From positions 18,538,001-18,602,000 of the forward strand of contig OZ316892.1 of the NCBI GenBank assembly GCA_973895155.1: a stretch of DNA of 64,000 bases, given 5' to 3'. The notes under the pieces were generated by a model, which was not told the origin of the DNA, ran no database searches, and saw only the letters and a program-made list of their open reading frames with translations. The stretch comes from Marsupella aquatica. Taxonomy: Eukaryota > Marchantiophyta. Shown piece after piece: positions 49,324 through 60,500 of this stretch. The position numbers and the translations under genes were made by a program. Positions within the stretch are counted from its first letter, which is position 1, and each line of letters starts with the position of its first letter.

Positions 49324-49910
49324 ACACCCTACGTGATGACAGTGAATTTTGGAAGAATGGGTTCACCTGACAATACAAGGACAACAAAATTCCTGCTTTT
49401 TGAGTTGATCTGGCCCACTGGTGCTCAGGTCCGATTTTGATAGGTACAAGGGATATGTCACACAATACGTACTAGGCACCTGCACGGATGCAGGACATTG
49501 TTTGAATATATACTACAAAATCCATATCCGTGGTGAAATGAAGTGCAACCAACTTGTCATGGCACATACATATTTTGTTGTAAAGGAGGATACATTCAAT
49601 GACAAACTTATAGGGCAATTTGATTAATTGCATGCCTGATAATTTATACGCTTACAACTTAGAAGTCCTGTTTTAATTTAGCAGTGTGATGAAAGTGTTT
49701 ATGAAAATGACCACTCAGCCTAAATACTTCCAAGAAGGCTTGTAAGGATAAGTTTGTATAGGCATGTACCCAGCCACTGACGCCAGAGCACAAGATAAGT
49801 GCTGCCTATATAAACTCGCCTACCCAACTCCTTTTCAAAATTGGAATCTCTGCAATCTCAAAAAATAGTACATCCACATCAGGTGCACTGTGCATGTACA
49901 ATGTTCAGCT

Positions 49911-50591
49911 TCACAGCCAAGATATGTGATCTCTCACAGGAGTGCGCGAGGTAGGATCAATGGCATGGCGATGACAATAAAATATCCATCGATCAACACC
50001 ATGTGCAGAGTGATCATAGATTTCTCTGTCACAAGCATAACCCTCTGCTTGATGATCTTTCAGGCAATGATAGTGCCACATAGTGGGACACCTAGCACAG
50101 TGGACTATGTCAGTCCAGTAGTCATCATCATGCTCACCACATGCCTTGCACCTATGAAGTGGGCAAGCTGTGGCATGAGCAGGCAAACACTCAAAACAGA
50201 AAAATCTCACACAAAAACGGTCTGGACATTTCCTAACATTTGCTGCAGCATCAACAGAGCCCTCATAGGACCCCAACTTCCCACACTGTGCACACTTAGC
50301 CTGCTTCTCCAAACAATCAGTGCACATCCAGTCTCCCTGGTGTGTTGACGGGAGGCCCACCCCTGGACAGTTGTTTTCTGCAGCAAGGTCAGACTCCGGG
50401 TTGAGGTGGAAATGCCTCATGCAAGGGCCCTCACAAATGACCAGGCCCCCACCATCGTCACAAATGGCACAACAATGAGCTGCCTTCTGGAAAATCTGAC
50501 TTGCAGAGAAGTTAGTAGCATCTGCCCCAAGTACACCTGTGTTTCTCACCTCTGTCACACGCTTTTTGGCTTGAATTTTAGGCCGTGCCAT
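49911..50591 (-). CDS. EDM2-like PHD zinc-finger protein of the inner CACTA
   Basis: 226 codons from MARPKIQAKKRVTEVRN to RDHISWL. A basic N-terminus is followed by a PHD-like finger (CCAICDDGGGLVICEGPCMR, then FHLNPES) ending WMCTDCLEKQAKCAQC. A second Cys/His module (VRKCPDRFCVRFFCFECL, CPLHRCKAC) and a third (VHCARCPTMWHYHCL) lead to the EDM2 signature FYCHRHAIDPTSRTPVRDHI. The arrangement matches the central PHD region of plant EDM2 without its other domains. EDM2 in Arabidopsis binds histone marks and regulates heterochromatin-associated transcripts; a similar reader role here is inference. The likely acceptor CATGCGCAG just before the ATG suggests a 5' UTR intron. It is the intact counterpart of the split gene at 34,932/63,029. 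Confidence 0.82.
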   Translation of the reverse strand: MARPKIQAKKRVTEVRNTGVLGADATNFSASQIFQKAAHCCAICDDGGGLVICEGPCMRHFHLNPESDLAAENNCPGVGLPSTHQGDWMCTDCLEKQAKCAQCGKLGSYEGSVDAAANVRKCPDRFCVRFFCFECLPAHATACPLHRCKACGEHDDDYWTDIVHCARCPTMWHYHCLKDHQAEGYACDREIYDHSAHGVDRWIFYCHRHAIDPTSRTPVRDHISWL

Positions 50592-50602
50592 GCCTGCGCA
50601 TG

Positions 50603-50746
50603 AGATAGACTCTACAATTTAGCAGACTGCACAGAAAGTAATATATATTTAGCATTTAAGGTACAAAGGCATTTAGATAGACTCTACAATTTAGCAGACT
50701 GCACAGAAAGTAAAATATATTTAGCATTTAAGGTACAAAGGCATTT
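50603..50746. repeat. 72-bp tandem duplication upstream of the PHD gene
   Basis: The unit AGATAGACTCTACAATTTAG... starts at 50603 and 50675 and is nearly identical. It sits directly upstream of the PHD start codon in the inner CACTA, in the presumed 5' UTR intron. The outer copy has a different short repeat here (CTAAATTGTACT). Confidence 0.85.
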
Positions 50747-51361
50747 GCTACTGCAATGAATTGGAATGGCCACACAAGGATGCAGAGCACACATACTTTT
50801 GGTATGTTGAGCCCACACACAAAACTGATCCCCTAATACAATTTCTCCACCAACACCTCAATTTTAATTGTGGCTATGATTCACCAAAGGAGATCTGCAA
50901 CAACATTTCATGCATTTGAATCACATACAATAGTCGTGACATGTAAAACAGGCATTCTTCGAAGAGGATTGGTATGAAGCAGTGTCATAAGGGTTGAAAT
51001 TTATACATCCTAAATAGGTTATGATAGTGGCTGAGACAAATAAGTGAGGCATAAATCATTTTGCATATTATCACATGGCCCATTAATTCATTCAACGTTG
51101 CAATGTTCACCAGGTTAAAGCAGTCATGAAAGCAGTCTTTCAATAGAGACTTTTATGCGAGTTTGCTAGCCTCTTAAATTAGGATATTTTGCTTAGTGCA
51201 GGCATAATAGGATATAAGTTATATACTGTTGACCCTAAACCCTGGACCCAAAATTGCTCATACATCAAAATTTTAAGTAAATATCCTCTGTGTTGAAGTC
51301 AGAGTGTTAAGCTATAGGTCAATGGTATCTGGTCTGTGCATGCGGTGTGACAAGTGGTCCT

Positions 51362-51811
51362 CTAGAGCATGTGATCCAAACATGTGTAGACACCAAAGTC
51401 ACCGGTGGTGGGGTCTGGGAGGGCAGGACAAGTGACATCACCAGGCACACTGCAGGATGGCGAGTGGTTCCAAATGATACATTGTGCTCTATGCAAAAAT
51501 CGGCATCCAAGAGAACGGTCATCCAATTCTGGGCCAGAAGCCCTACAGGCAGGACAGTCATATTGGCAACTGTGTACACACCCTTGGCACCTAATTTGTG
51601 GCGGGTCATGTACAAGAGACACAAATACCAAGGATGTCGGGAAGGGTACTGAAGCAAGTAGAGGCCGGCTGTAGTTGTTCCTGGAAACAACAGGGTACTC
51701 AAAGTACCATGCAGACTGGGCTGGAAGGATCCCAAGTCTGACATACTCAAGGCGCAACATCTCTGCCTTGCGTGCAAGTCGCACATGTTCAGCGTTGCGG
51801 GTCCTCACCAT
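51362..51811 (-). CDS. Cys-rich transposon protein, inner copy
   Basis: 149 codons, MVRTRNAEHVRLARKAEMLR through GVYTCLDHML. Homologue of 33,813-34,262 with the same length and the same Cys/His positions (GC-x3-C-x3-C-x2-C, then C-x4-H-x3-C). The basic N-terminal helix plus the Cys-rich half suggest a small zinc-binding nucleic-acid or chromatin protein, but I recognise no family. It is the first gene from the element's 5' end, about 770 bp upstream of the PHD gene. It could also be a 5' exon of the PHD transcript, though both copies end in a stop codon. Confidence 0.65.
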   Translation of the reverse strand: MVRTRNAEHVRLARKAEMLRLEYVRLGILPAQSAWYFEYPVVSRNNYSRPLLASVPFPTSLVFVSLVHDPPQIRCQGCVHSCQYDCPACRASGPELDDRSLGCRFLHRAQCIIWNHSPSCSVPGDVTCPALPDPTTGDFGVYTCLDHML

Positions 51812-54800
51812 AAGTGTTGCTTTTGTTGTGATGTCCTCTGTTCACGTCCTTTGATGAGCAAGGTGAGCAGGAGGTCGACTTGCCTCGCCAACAGCAACCA
51901 CCTAAACTAATCAGTTCCCACTCAACTACAGGTCATAGTATACACATAGCATGAAACGTGCATAGTACATATTTGATTCTGAGTTTATGAGTTTCCTAAG
52001 ACAAAGAGCTTGGTGATAAACCCATATTCTCGATGGACATGTATATCAATCGTATTAAAATCCTGTTTTTTCATCCAGAAAGACCGAAAGTCTCACCTTG
52101 CAGGTTGCAGCAGAGAGAAAATTCACTGGTTGTCGTGTTGTGCAAGTGAACCTCCACTGATGCCCCCGGTGTAGCCCCTCAGATGCAGGTGACACTTACC
52201 AACTCCCAAGTTGCCTGGTCTAACAGAAAATGCTTATATCTTCAGAACTTTATAGAGCAAGTACATGATCACATACTTCTGGATCTATTCATATTTGGAA
52301 CTCTTGCCAACTACAACTCCCATTATGCACAAGCTCACATCAACAGAGAAAAATACAGAATGCATACTTACTATGGCTCTAAGCACCTTCACTACCTTGT
52401 TGAACCCAGTCCTGAAGTCTTTTCAGCGTGTTTGTTGTGCTGTCTCCTTTGGCACCCAACACCTTAGTCCTTGATGTAACAGAATGCGATTTTACAAGTT
52501 AGATGCTTTGGAACCTTCTATGGTCTTAGCTGAATTGATGTCATCGTAAGTGGTGAAAGACAAGGAAGACGAAAGCTGGTTGAAGAGCTGTGGACAACAC
52601 ACTAGCATGAAGTGCTTCAACCAATCCACTGCCAAACGGAACTCTTACACAGTCACATTCTTTCAGTAAACAGAAACTCAATCAAACTTCATAATCAAAG
52701 TACAGACTCTGAAGGACCAAAGGAGGATGTTGTGAGTTTCTCTGTTGTTTAATGTGTTACCCTTCTAGTTTCGAAGTTAGCAAATGCTGAATAATGTGTC
52801 TACCAGATCTTCAAAAAGAAGCCCACCACAATTAAGAACTTTGGTATCTGGGTGAGGTATCAGAGTTGTACAGGTTATCCCAACATGTACAAGAAATATT
52901 GTGATACCACATTAAACAACCACACAGCAGATGTATGATGAGATGGCTTCTTGTCATAGAGTTCGGTTCCCTTGCATCCAGATCATCAAGACTACGACAG
53001 TCCCTGTCTCTCTGTGCAAGCGAGAAAGTACCAAGCAGTTCCATGATTCAAAGATCAAGTTCCCCTTGACGTACCGCAAGATTCAACCTCCATCGCGAAA
53101 GCTAAAGACGACTTACAAGGCCACCAAGCCCAACACATTTGTTTGAGTAGTGCGGGTGTAGGTTCCCAATTTTGAAACAATTTGGCTCATTTTATGTCCC
53201 GAGGGACTCCAGGAGTTTATGTATTGAGTTTCTAGGTCAAGATGCTTAATATAAGGAAATTCAATTATCACCTCGTTCCCAACTTCTATTAATTGAATAT
53301 ACACAAGCTGGAAGCAAGAAGACAAGCCACAATCTAGCATCTTAGCCAAACACAATCGTCCCGACAAAGCAAAACTCAGCTGGACAGAAGTCACTCGGAT
53401 CCACAAAAAATTGAAGATTCACCTCCAAGCCGGAGGCCGATCACTTCAGTACAGCAGCTTCTGGACGGAACAAACTCTGCTCAGCCCCACAAAAACACAA
53501 ATGTTAAGGCTCCAAGTCAGAGCTCACAAACAGAAACTCAGATAAATAACATTCAAAATCTGTCCAGGTTTGTGCAAAGTGTACATATTCATTCTTCTGG
53601 AATGAACACGCAATGCATACATCGCCTAGACACAGTCATTATAAATCATTGGGCAATTGGGGACCACTAAGCAGGTGTGTTCCTATTTCGAGGCTACAAG
53701 AAAGGATAGAGTGACACCAAACTGAAGAGTACACCAAAAGAAAAACAGCAAGAACCAAAGTCAATCATGTGTGGATATTTTGCACATGGGAAGTTCCCCT
53801 GAAGAAGCACCAGTTGCTAACATTGTCACCCGAACCACACCCAGTTTATTACCTCAATGTCTTCAGCCTCAATATCCAATCCTCAGCCCCCTGGTGCTTC
53901 CGTGTTTGTTCTGAAAATTTCTGTGATGAAATAATTATTCAATACATTCAATAGCAAAGAGAACTCAATCACAAAAGAAAAATAGTTAGTGTGAATGCTA
54001 ATTTCTCAACACTTAACTAAATTCAAACCACCAATTCAAGTAGTAAGTTTCAAAAACTTGCCTTTACATGAAGAGAAACCAATTGGCCATGCATGTTACT
54101 AAAGCAATAAACAAATAATTAGGCTCAACCCCGGGCTCAACACACAGGCAAACTACTCGAAACATGCTGCTGAGAAGTAACATTTTTTGAATGTCAGACT
54201 ATGTGTAAGTGCCATGATCGTGCTCCTACGTTTCACAAGGAGGGCTGGCCCGAAAGGGAGAAGCAACAATGTGGAGTCTATACACGTAGCACAAATCCCA
54301 GTTTAGAAGGGTGGATGAAGTTCAGACAAGAGTTCAGAACTTGCCATTTGAGATTGCCAATCTGAACTTCACATTCAGACAGGACTTCATCCAGTTCAGG
54401 AGTTCAGATAGGAGTTCAGACAATCTGAAGAGGACTTTGGACTTGAATGAGGGACAGCGTGGCCATATAGTTATCCTTGTGGCCTTCAGCTGCGTGTCTC
54501 AGGCTGAATTTCACTTTCCAGTTTCGAGAGTTCTGAAGGTCTAGTTTTAGTAACTTCCTCCTGACTCGACTTGGGAGCATTCTCCCTATTTGCTAGCTTG
54601 TAGTTAGCTTTGACTCCTGTGAGCTTAGTTGACGACCCTCTTGAGATATTAACAATTAGAACAAACACAAGTTGTCAAGACAGATTCCACCGGAGCAAAA
54701 AGTCCAAAATCAGGTGAAAGAAAACCTAAGGAAAGTCCATAAGAACGAAAGTAGGAAGGCAGGTGCACGGGCCACCGAGAAAAGTAAAGGATGCATGTGA

Positions 54801-57560
54801 TTAGTGGGGAGGGATCTTAGCAAAAATAGGGGAAAGCAAGGGAACTTGCTGCTAAAATCAGCTGAACGATTGCACGGTTCCTATAAATTTAGTGGACCTT
54901 AAGGCCGTCTGTTCAGCCCCCCACCCCATTGCCAGAGCACGGGGCACAAGGCATGTTCTGATACAGGGAGGAGCAAAACAGTCATGTCAAGCAAGAAATG
55001 TGGAGAGACCAATCAGTAAGCAAAAATAGGGGAGAACATACATACATGATCAGCAGCAGCAGGAAACAAGAAAGATGATTTTGGGTGGCATCTTAGGGTC
55101 GGGGACACCACTGCAACACCGGGACTTAGGATATGAGTTGTTCTTAATCTGCTAGTAGCATCCGGCAGGCCGGCGACCCATGGCAAAAGGGCAGAGCAAC
55201 AATCCGCTAAAACTACCGAGTCTCACCTTTGCGCTACTGACTGTCACCTTTGTCCAAGGTAGCTAGTAATAGCAAGTTGAAGTCCCGCTCCAAGTTGTCG
55301 GCTTCCACTCCAAGCTCCCTAAAAGATTGTGGCCTCAGGTCCAAGTCGTTAGCTCGCACGCGCAACTCCCTAAACCTACACACAGCGGAAGCTTAGCTCA
55401 CCAACAACTTGCAGAAACAATGACCTCCCCTCTGAAACTGATAAAAACACCTGAATACAAATAGTGAAGCACGAGGACAGAACAGGGAGAAGCGTTTTGC
55501 AGTTTGGGACGACAATGCTAGGAGTGTATACACTTCGGGCAACAGGGAGGTCCAATAATAGTTTGAATCTGACGGATGAAGCTCTAGGCGAATGAGCTCC
55601 AGGAGATTGGGTGCATGATTGAGTAGGCAATTGTAACAGCAGGCACCTGGCGATTGAAGGAAGCAGCATTCGGCAATGGACCTAGGCAGCTCGCGAATTT
55701 TGCTCAGCAGCGATGTCACCTAGACCCTAAACACGCAATGCATACATCACCTAGACAACTATACTTGCAGCCACGAGGTGAGTCCGCGATAGGGGATTGA
55801 AGGAAGCAGCAAGTCAAGCAAGAAGCGTGGAGAGACCAATCAGTAAGCAAAAATAGGGGAGAATAGACATACATCAGCAGCAGCAGGAAACAAGAAAGAT
55901 GATACTCTGTTCCATCTTAGAGTCGGGGACACTACTGCAACACCGGGACTTAGGATATGACTTGTTTTTAAACTGGAGATAGCATCCAGCAGGCCGGCGA
56001 CCCATGCCAAAAGGGCAGAGCAGCAATCCGCCATGTAGCGATAGGCGAGAGCAGCGATTACGACGATGAAAGATGGTCAAAGCTGAAGCAAAACCCCTAA
56101 AGATGCAGCTTGGCCATACTCTCTTTCCTCACCTCATAGCGCTAGGCATTCAACCTCCCTCTTCAATGAACCTCACAACAGCTTGAAGGTCGATAGATTT
56201 TACCTCGTCTCCTGAGCAGAAACGTCTGCATTAGCTAAACAGAGCCCGGAACAGAGCTATCGCATTTAGCCTCCCGACTCCAAAATTGAACGCAACACAA
56301 CCTCCAACTCCCAATGGCAGCTCAGTAGGTTGATCAGCTCGGTCAATGCAGGTCAGTCGACCTCAATAGCCACACTAGAAGCTCACCGCAAGTCACTCAA
56401 AGGTCAGACTAGAAGCTCCGCCGCCTTCACACCGTAGCAAAAAACAATGAGACCAATATCGAGCAAGGCAACCCTGTTTGAATATTTGGCGACCATCAGG
56501 CTCCACCCCTCCTTTCTCGCTACCGTTCCCCCATGTGATGGTTAAGCTTCTGAGGACACAATCAATCGCACAAATGTAGCTTAAAGCAGGACCTCACTAA
56601 GCAGACTATCGGTTAGGACCTTATAGACATAGAGATAGATAGGTCAATGCAACCTTACTTGGGCCGATGCAGCATGTCTCTTCACAATGTGAAGCAGCGC
56701 AGCATTCCTCCACCTAGCTCGCAGTGATCCTCCGCCTTGCTTGCAGTAACCAGCCTCCGCCTAGCTAGTTTGCACTGTCACGGCTGCAACTTTTTGTGCA
56801 ATGACTTGGCCCTCCTACCAACTACGAGCTCCCAAAAGTATGTCGAGCAGATGTACACTCAGGCACCACCTCGTAGAGCTCAACTCCAAGTCGGCAGCTC
56901 TCACTTGAAACTCAATAGCAGCTTAGCTCACCAGCAGGTTGAAAAGCGACAATGGACTCCCCTCAAAACTGATTGGCAGACCTCCACACTGACGCTCGTA
57001 GCAGGCCCAATCCTAAACACATTTGCACCCTAAAGTCCAGTCGCGCTCAAACACTTTCAAACGACCCTGCAGGAAGTTCGCGAAGAGTGCAGCTGGAATG
57101 AAGGTCGTCGACTCCCAATTTCCCTCGCAAAACCAACCTCTGCGGCACACTGACCCTGAACACTTAGGGCAAGTAGTACCCCCAAAATCTCTCGCAAAAC
57201 CAACCTCCAAGGTACACTGACCCTGAGGGAAAGTAGTACCCCTCACATGTGGGCAGCCATCGAGTGACTTAGCAAACAGGTTGGTTTGGACATAAAAGAA
57301 CCAATGCAAATGACTTAGCAAAAAGTTCAATGTGGGGAGAGTGCACTTTGGTCAAGAACAAGGCCAAATATAGTCAGGTATGAATCCACATTATAAGTGA
57401 AAGTACCCACCATTCTGATGAAAACCCCCATATTTATACCCATTATATTTGGACTTATTGAACCATGAGTGTGCAATATGTAGTTGCACCGGGAGTTGCA
57501 TATTAGGGATTGGCATCCGAAATTGGCTAATGGGGTATGCATGCTGACGGAATTTTAAAA
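51812..57560. other. 5' region of the inner CACTA, no gene recognised
   Basis: Nearly 6 kb without a convincing coding exon. The 51,850-51,980 part matches the outer element at 33,640-33,760. Phrases are duplicated inside: about 55,000-55,200 and 55,800-56,040 share GAGAGACCAATCAGTAAGCAAAAATAGGGGAGAA and following sequence with few changes. Likely promoter, leader and structural sequence of the transposon. Confidence 0.45.
54305..54425. repeat. cluster of AGTTCAGA motifs
   Basis: GAGTTCAGA or GTTCAGA recurs about six times within 120 bp (GAAGTTCAGACAAGAGTTCAGAAC, then CAGTTCAGGAGTTCAGATAG). It could be a protein-binding array within the CACTA 5' region. No function is shown. Confidence 0.5.
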
Positions 57561-60500
57561 AATGATGTCCAATTCATATTGCACTATTGTGGAGTAACTA
57601 ACATAACTTACCTATTTCTTACTTACTAGTGTTACAATAGCGACATTGGATAAAGTTGTAAGCATGACTTCCCACAACCTCACCAAAACTTAGTTGGTAT
57701 GATGTAACTAACATGACACCCACAAACTTGGAGTCGCATATTTATGAAGGTCTCGCACAAGTCACATAGGGGAGGGTCTCAGAATGGGTGGTTTTCTTCT
57801 AGTGCCCTAAACCCAACTCTGTTAAATTAATACGCAAAGTTGGGGATGACAAGGCTGATTTACCAATTTGTGTTTTGTCATTCAAAGAAGGACACACCCT
57901 ACATGATTTTAGGGCTCGTATTGCCTCTACTCTAGACTTTGACTTTGATTTTTGGGATGAGAGACTTCCTGGTCGAGTGAAACTTGTACATGAGAAATTA
58001 ATTGATCTGTCTGAGCTGGATGGAAGAGTTATTGTTGTACAACAAGAACTTGGAGATGGTGGGAGGATCCCACCAGTACCCTGTCATCCTTGCACTCCTG
58101 CATCATTGGGTCCAAATACTGGGACACCACAACTGGGGCCAACGGCACTAGCACCCTCCCCTGTAAGGGCTTCTTTTGAGTCACAATTGATGGGAGATGT
58201 CCCATCAAAGCTATGGAAAGATGAGTGGATGAGGTTAGAGAAATGGGTACATAAGAAGGGTTATGGTGATCACAATTGGAGAATTCATACCTGGGATGAG
58301 GGGACAGATGTTCGAGGGCATCTGGAGTGTCTTGAATGTAGGGAAACTTATGGCAATGCAGACAACTCTCAGAACCCTAAATCCATCTCCAATTGCTTTA
58401 GTAATTTTAAGACCAAACACTTGGTCTTCAATAAGCACAAGGATAACTATTGTCGGAGAAGGGGCATTCCTTCTACTTTGGTTCAGGTAGCAGACATCTC
58501 TGAGAAGCCAGAATATGATCATGCAGACGCCATCAAAGTAGGTGTTGAGATAGTTCAGCGATTGAATGCTGAGCTTGGGGATGATGGCAAACTATTCTCT
58601 ATTGTTCCTGATCCCAGTACTCCTGAGTATGTAAACAGGTCTTTCCTGTTTAAGGTTCGCTGTACTGTCTGTGGAATGCTTCACACTGACTTGTGCCCCA
58701 AGAAGCTTACCTTGGAGCCCAATTTGAGGACACACTTAGTGAGTCGAGATCACTTGGATGCATTGGAGACTAGGCATGACACAAAAATGCTTGCCTTGAG
58801 GTCTGGGAAGAGGGGCAGGCCAAAGAGGACTGATTCTAGGGACCTACATCCTGGTCAGAGCGGGATTTTGAAGTTCTTTAAAGATGATGGGTCCCGGACA
58901 GGCAGCAATTCAGGTTCAGGTTCAGGTGTGTGTGAATCTGTTGATCTTGGTCTGAGTTTGCTTTGCTGGGGATTATGGGTAGAGAGAGGTGTGCCTCGAC
59001 TGTTATGGAAGGGTATATCTTATGATATTTCTGGCATTTTAGATGATCAGTCTGGGGGAATTACATGGCATTGTGAGCCAAGTTGTTGCTTGGATGTTTT
59101 CCATCCAAGTAGAGAGAGTGTTGTGAGTATAGCAGGCTGTTTTAGACACAAGGATTGCTTGAGGTTATCACAGAATGGAGGAGGATTTGAAAATCTAACT
59201 TGTAGTGAATGTGATTCTATAACACTAGAAGATGATTTTCGTGGACGGGTGCACAGGGAAGCGGAAGCAGTAGTCCACAGAGGGAGCCGAACCACTGCTG
59301 GTGGTATATGTTTGGATTATTTGACCAACACAGAGTTAAGAGATCAAGTGCACAACCTGAACTCTGTGCGACGAAAAGAGCGTTGGTTGTTATCTTTGCA
59401 GGCTCAGAAAGTATGTGCCTTGAGCACCAGGAAACGAAAACTAGAGGAGTTGTTAGGAGTTGCAGCAGACAGGAAGGATTCGAGATTGTTTCTTAGGAGT
59501 ATTTTGAATGGACACAGGAATGGTGCATTTGGTGGTAAGGAGGGTTTGTGGGATTTCTTGAAGGATGTAGCTCGCAATTTAGGCAGGAAGCCAAAAGGTA
59601 ATCGTTACAGTAATAGGACTCGAGCTATTGCTCAGGCTATGTTCCAATTTGGGGGCCGTCAAGTTGCTCATTGTTTTGCACGAAACTTGACAGCCCCTAG
59701 CCTTGTGACCCTAAAACGTGATAGAGCAAAACTCACACCTTTTTGAACCGGGTTACGGAAGGAAACCTTTCAGGAGATTGCTAGAGTGTTGTCTGCTGCA
59801 AAGCACTCATTGGGCATTGAGGGGGATGTGCCTGTTATCTTTGCTGAGGATGAAACAAGGATCAAAGAACGCCCTAGGTAATTGGAACTGGACATTTTTC
59901 CAATTGTTTTTTTAATGACTTTACAAGTAGCACTTGGGTGGAATTGCTGTGATATTGAAAAATTGCATGTCTGTGTTTCAGGTGGGAGGCAAAGTATGAT
60001 ACTCTCATTGGTTTCTGTGGACCTTCAGAGCAGCATGTATGCTCCTATGGTTTGGAAATTCTAGTAGGTGAAGGTGATGAGGGGTATGATAAAATTGTAA
60101 GTACATTTGAACAATGCCCCAAGTGCATGTATGCCCGAGTTGTGATTGTGAATCCTCTGCATGAGTCCTTACCTAAATTGGCTGTGTGTGCACTTCCAAC
60201 TTGTAATAAGTTCACAGCTTCTTGGGTACGAGAGCATTGGGTCCAGTTAAAGGCTTTTTGGGATGAATATTGTAGAGCTATGGTAGGCCCTTTGCTTGGA
60301 CATGCTAGTGATGGTGATGCACGTCGCCGAAAGCTGATGCTGGAAGATTACAGAGGGCAGAATGGATCATACCCAAGGTACGGAGTTGGGTGGGAAGGGT
60401 GGACATACTCTGTGTCAATTCTACCAAATGGAGATTTGTATGGCTTTGGTGACCAAGACCAACCTCATAATGGGAAAAAGATGATAAACCCCTTAGACAG

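Larger units (their letters stand above)
39561..57804 (-). mobile_element. inner CACTA (En/Spm) element, 18.2 kb
   Basis: The ends are CACTAGAAGAATCC at 39,561 and GGTTTTCTTCTAGTG at 57,804. Inverted similarity extends about 45 bp (CACTAGAAGAA, then TGAGACC, then TATGTGACT). Subterminal regions are rich in GTGAC/GTCAC motifs (39,600-39,900; 57,640-57,780). Genes run on the minus strand from the right end: Cys-rich protein, EDM2-like PHD, double BRCT, tnp2 transposase, TnpA-like. All are open, so it may be intact. It sits inside the middle element's transposase gene. The flanking trinucleotides are TTT and CCC, so the usual 3-bp TSD is absent. Confidence 0.85.

Noticed and set aside
55376-57330. 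Several 60-108 codon minus-strand frames as 5' CACTA exons
   Set aside because: No domain motif, no consistent splice chain, and no counterpart in the outer element.
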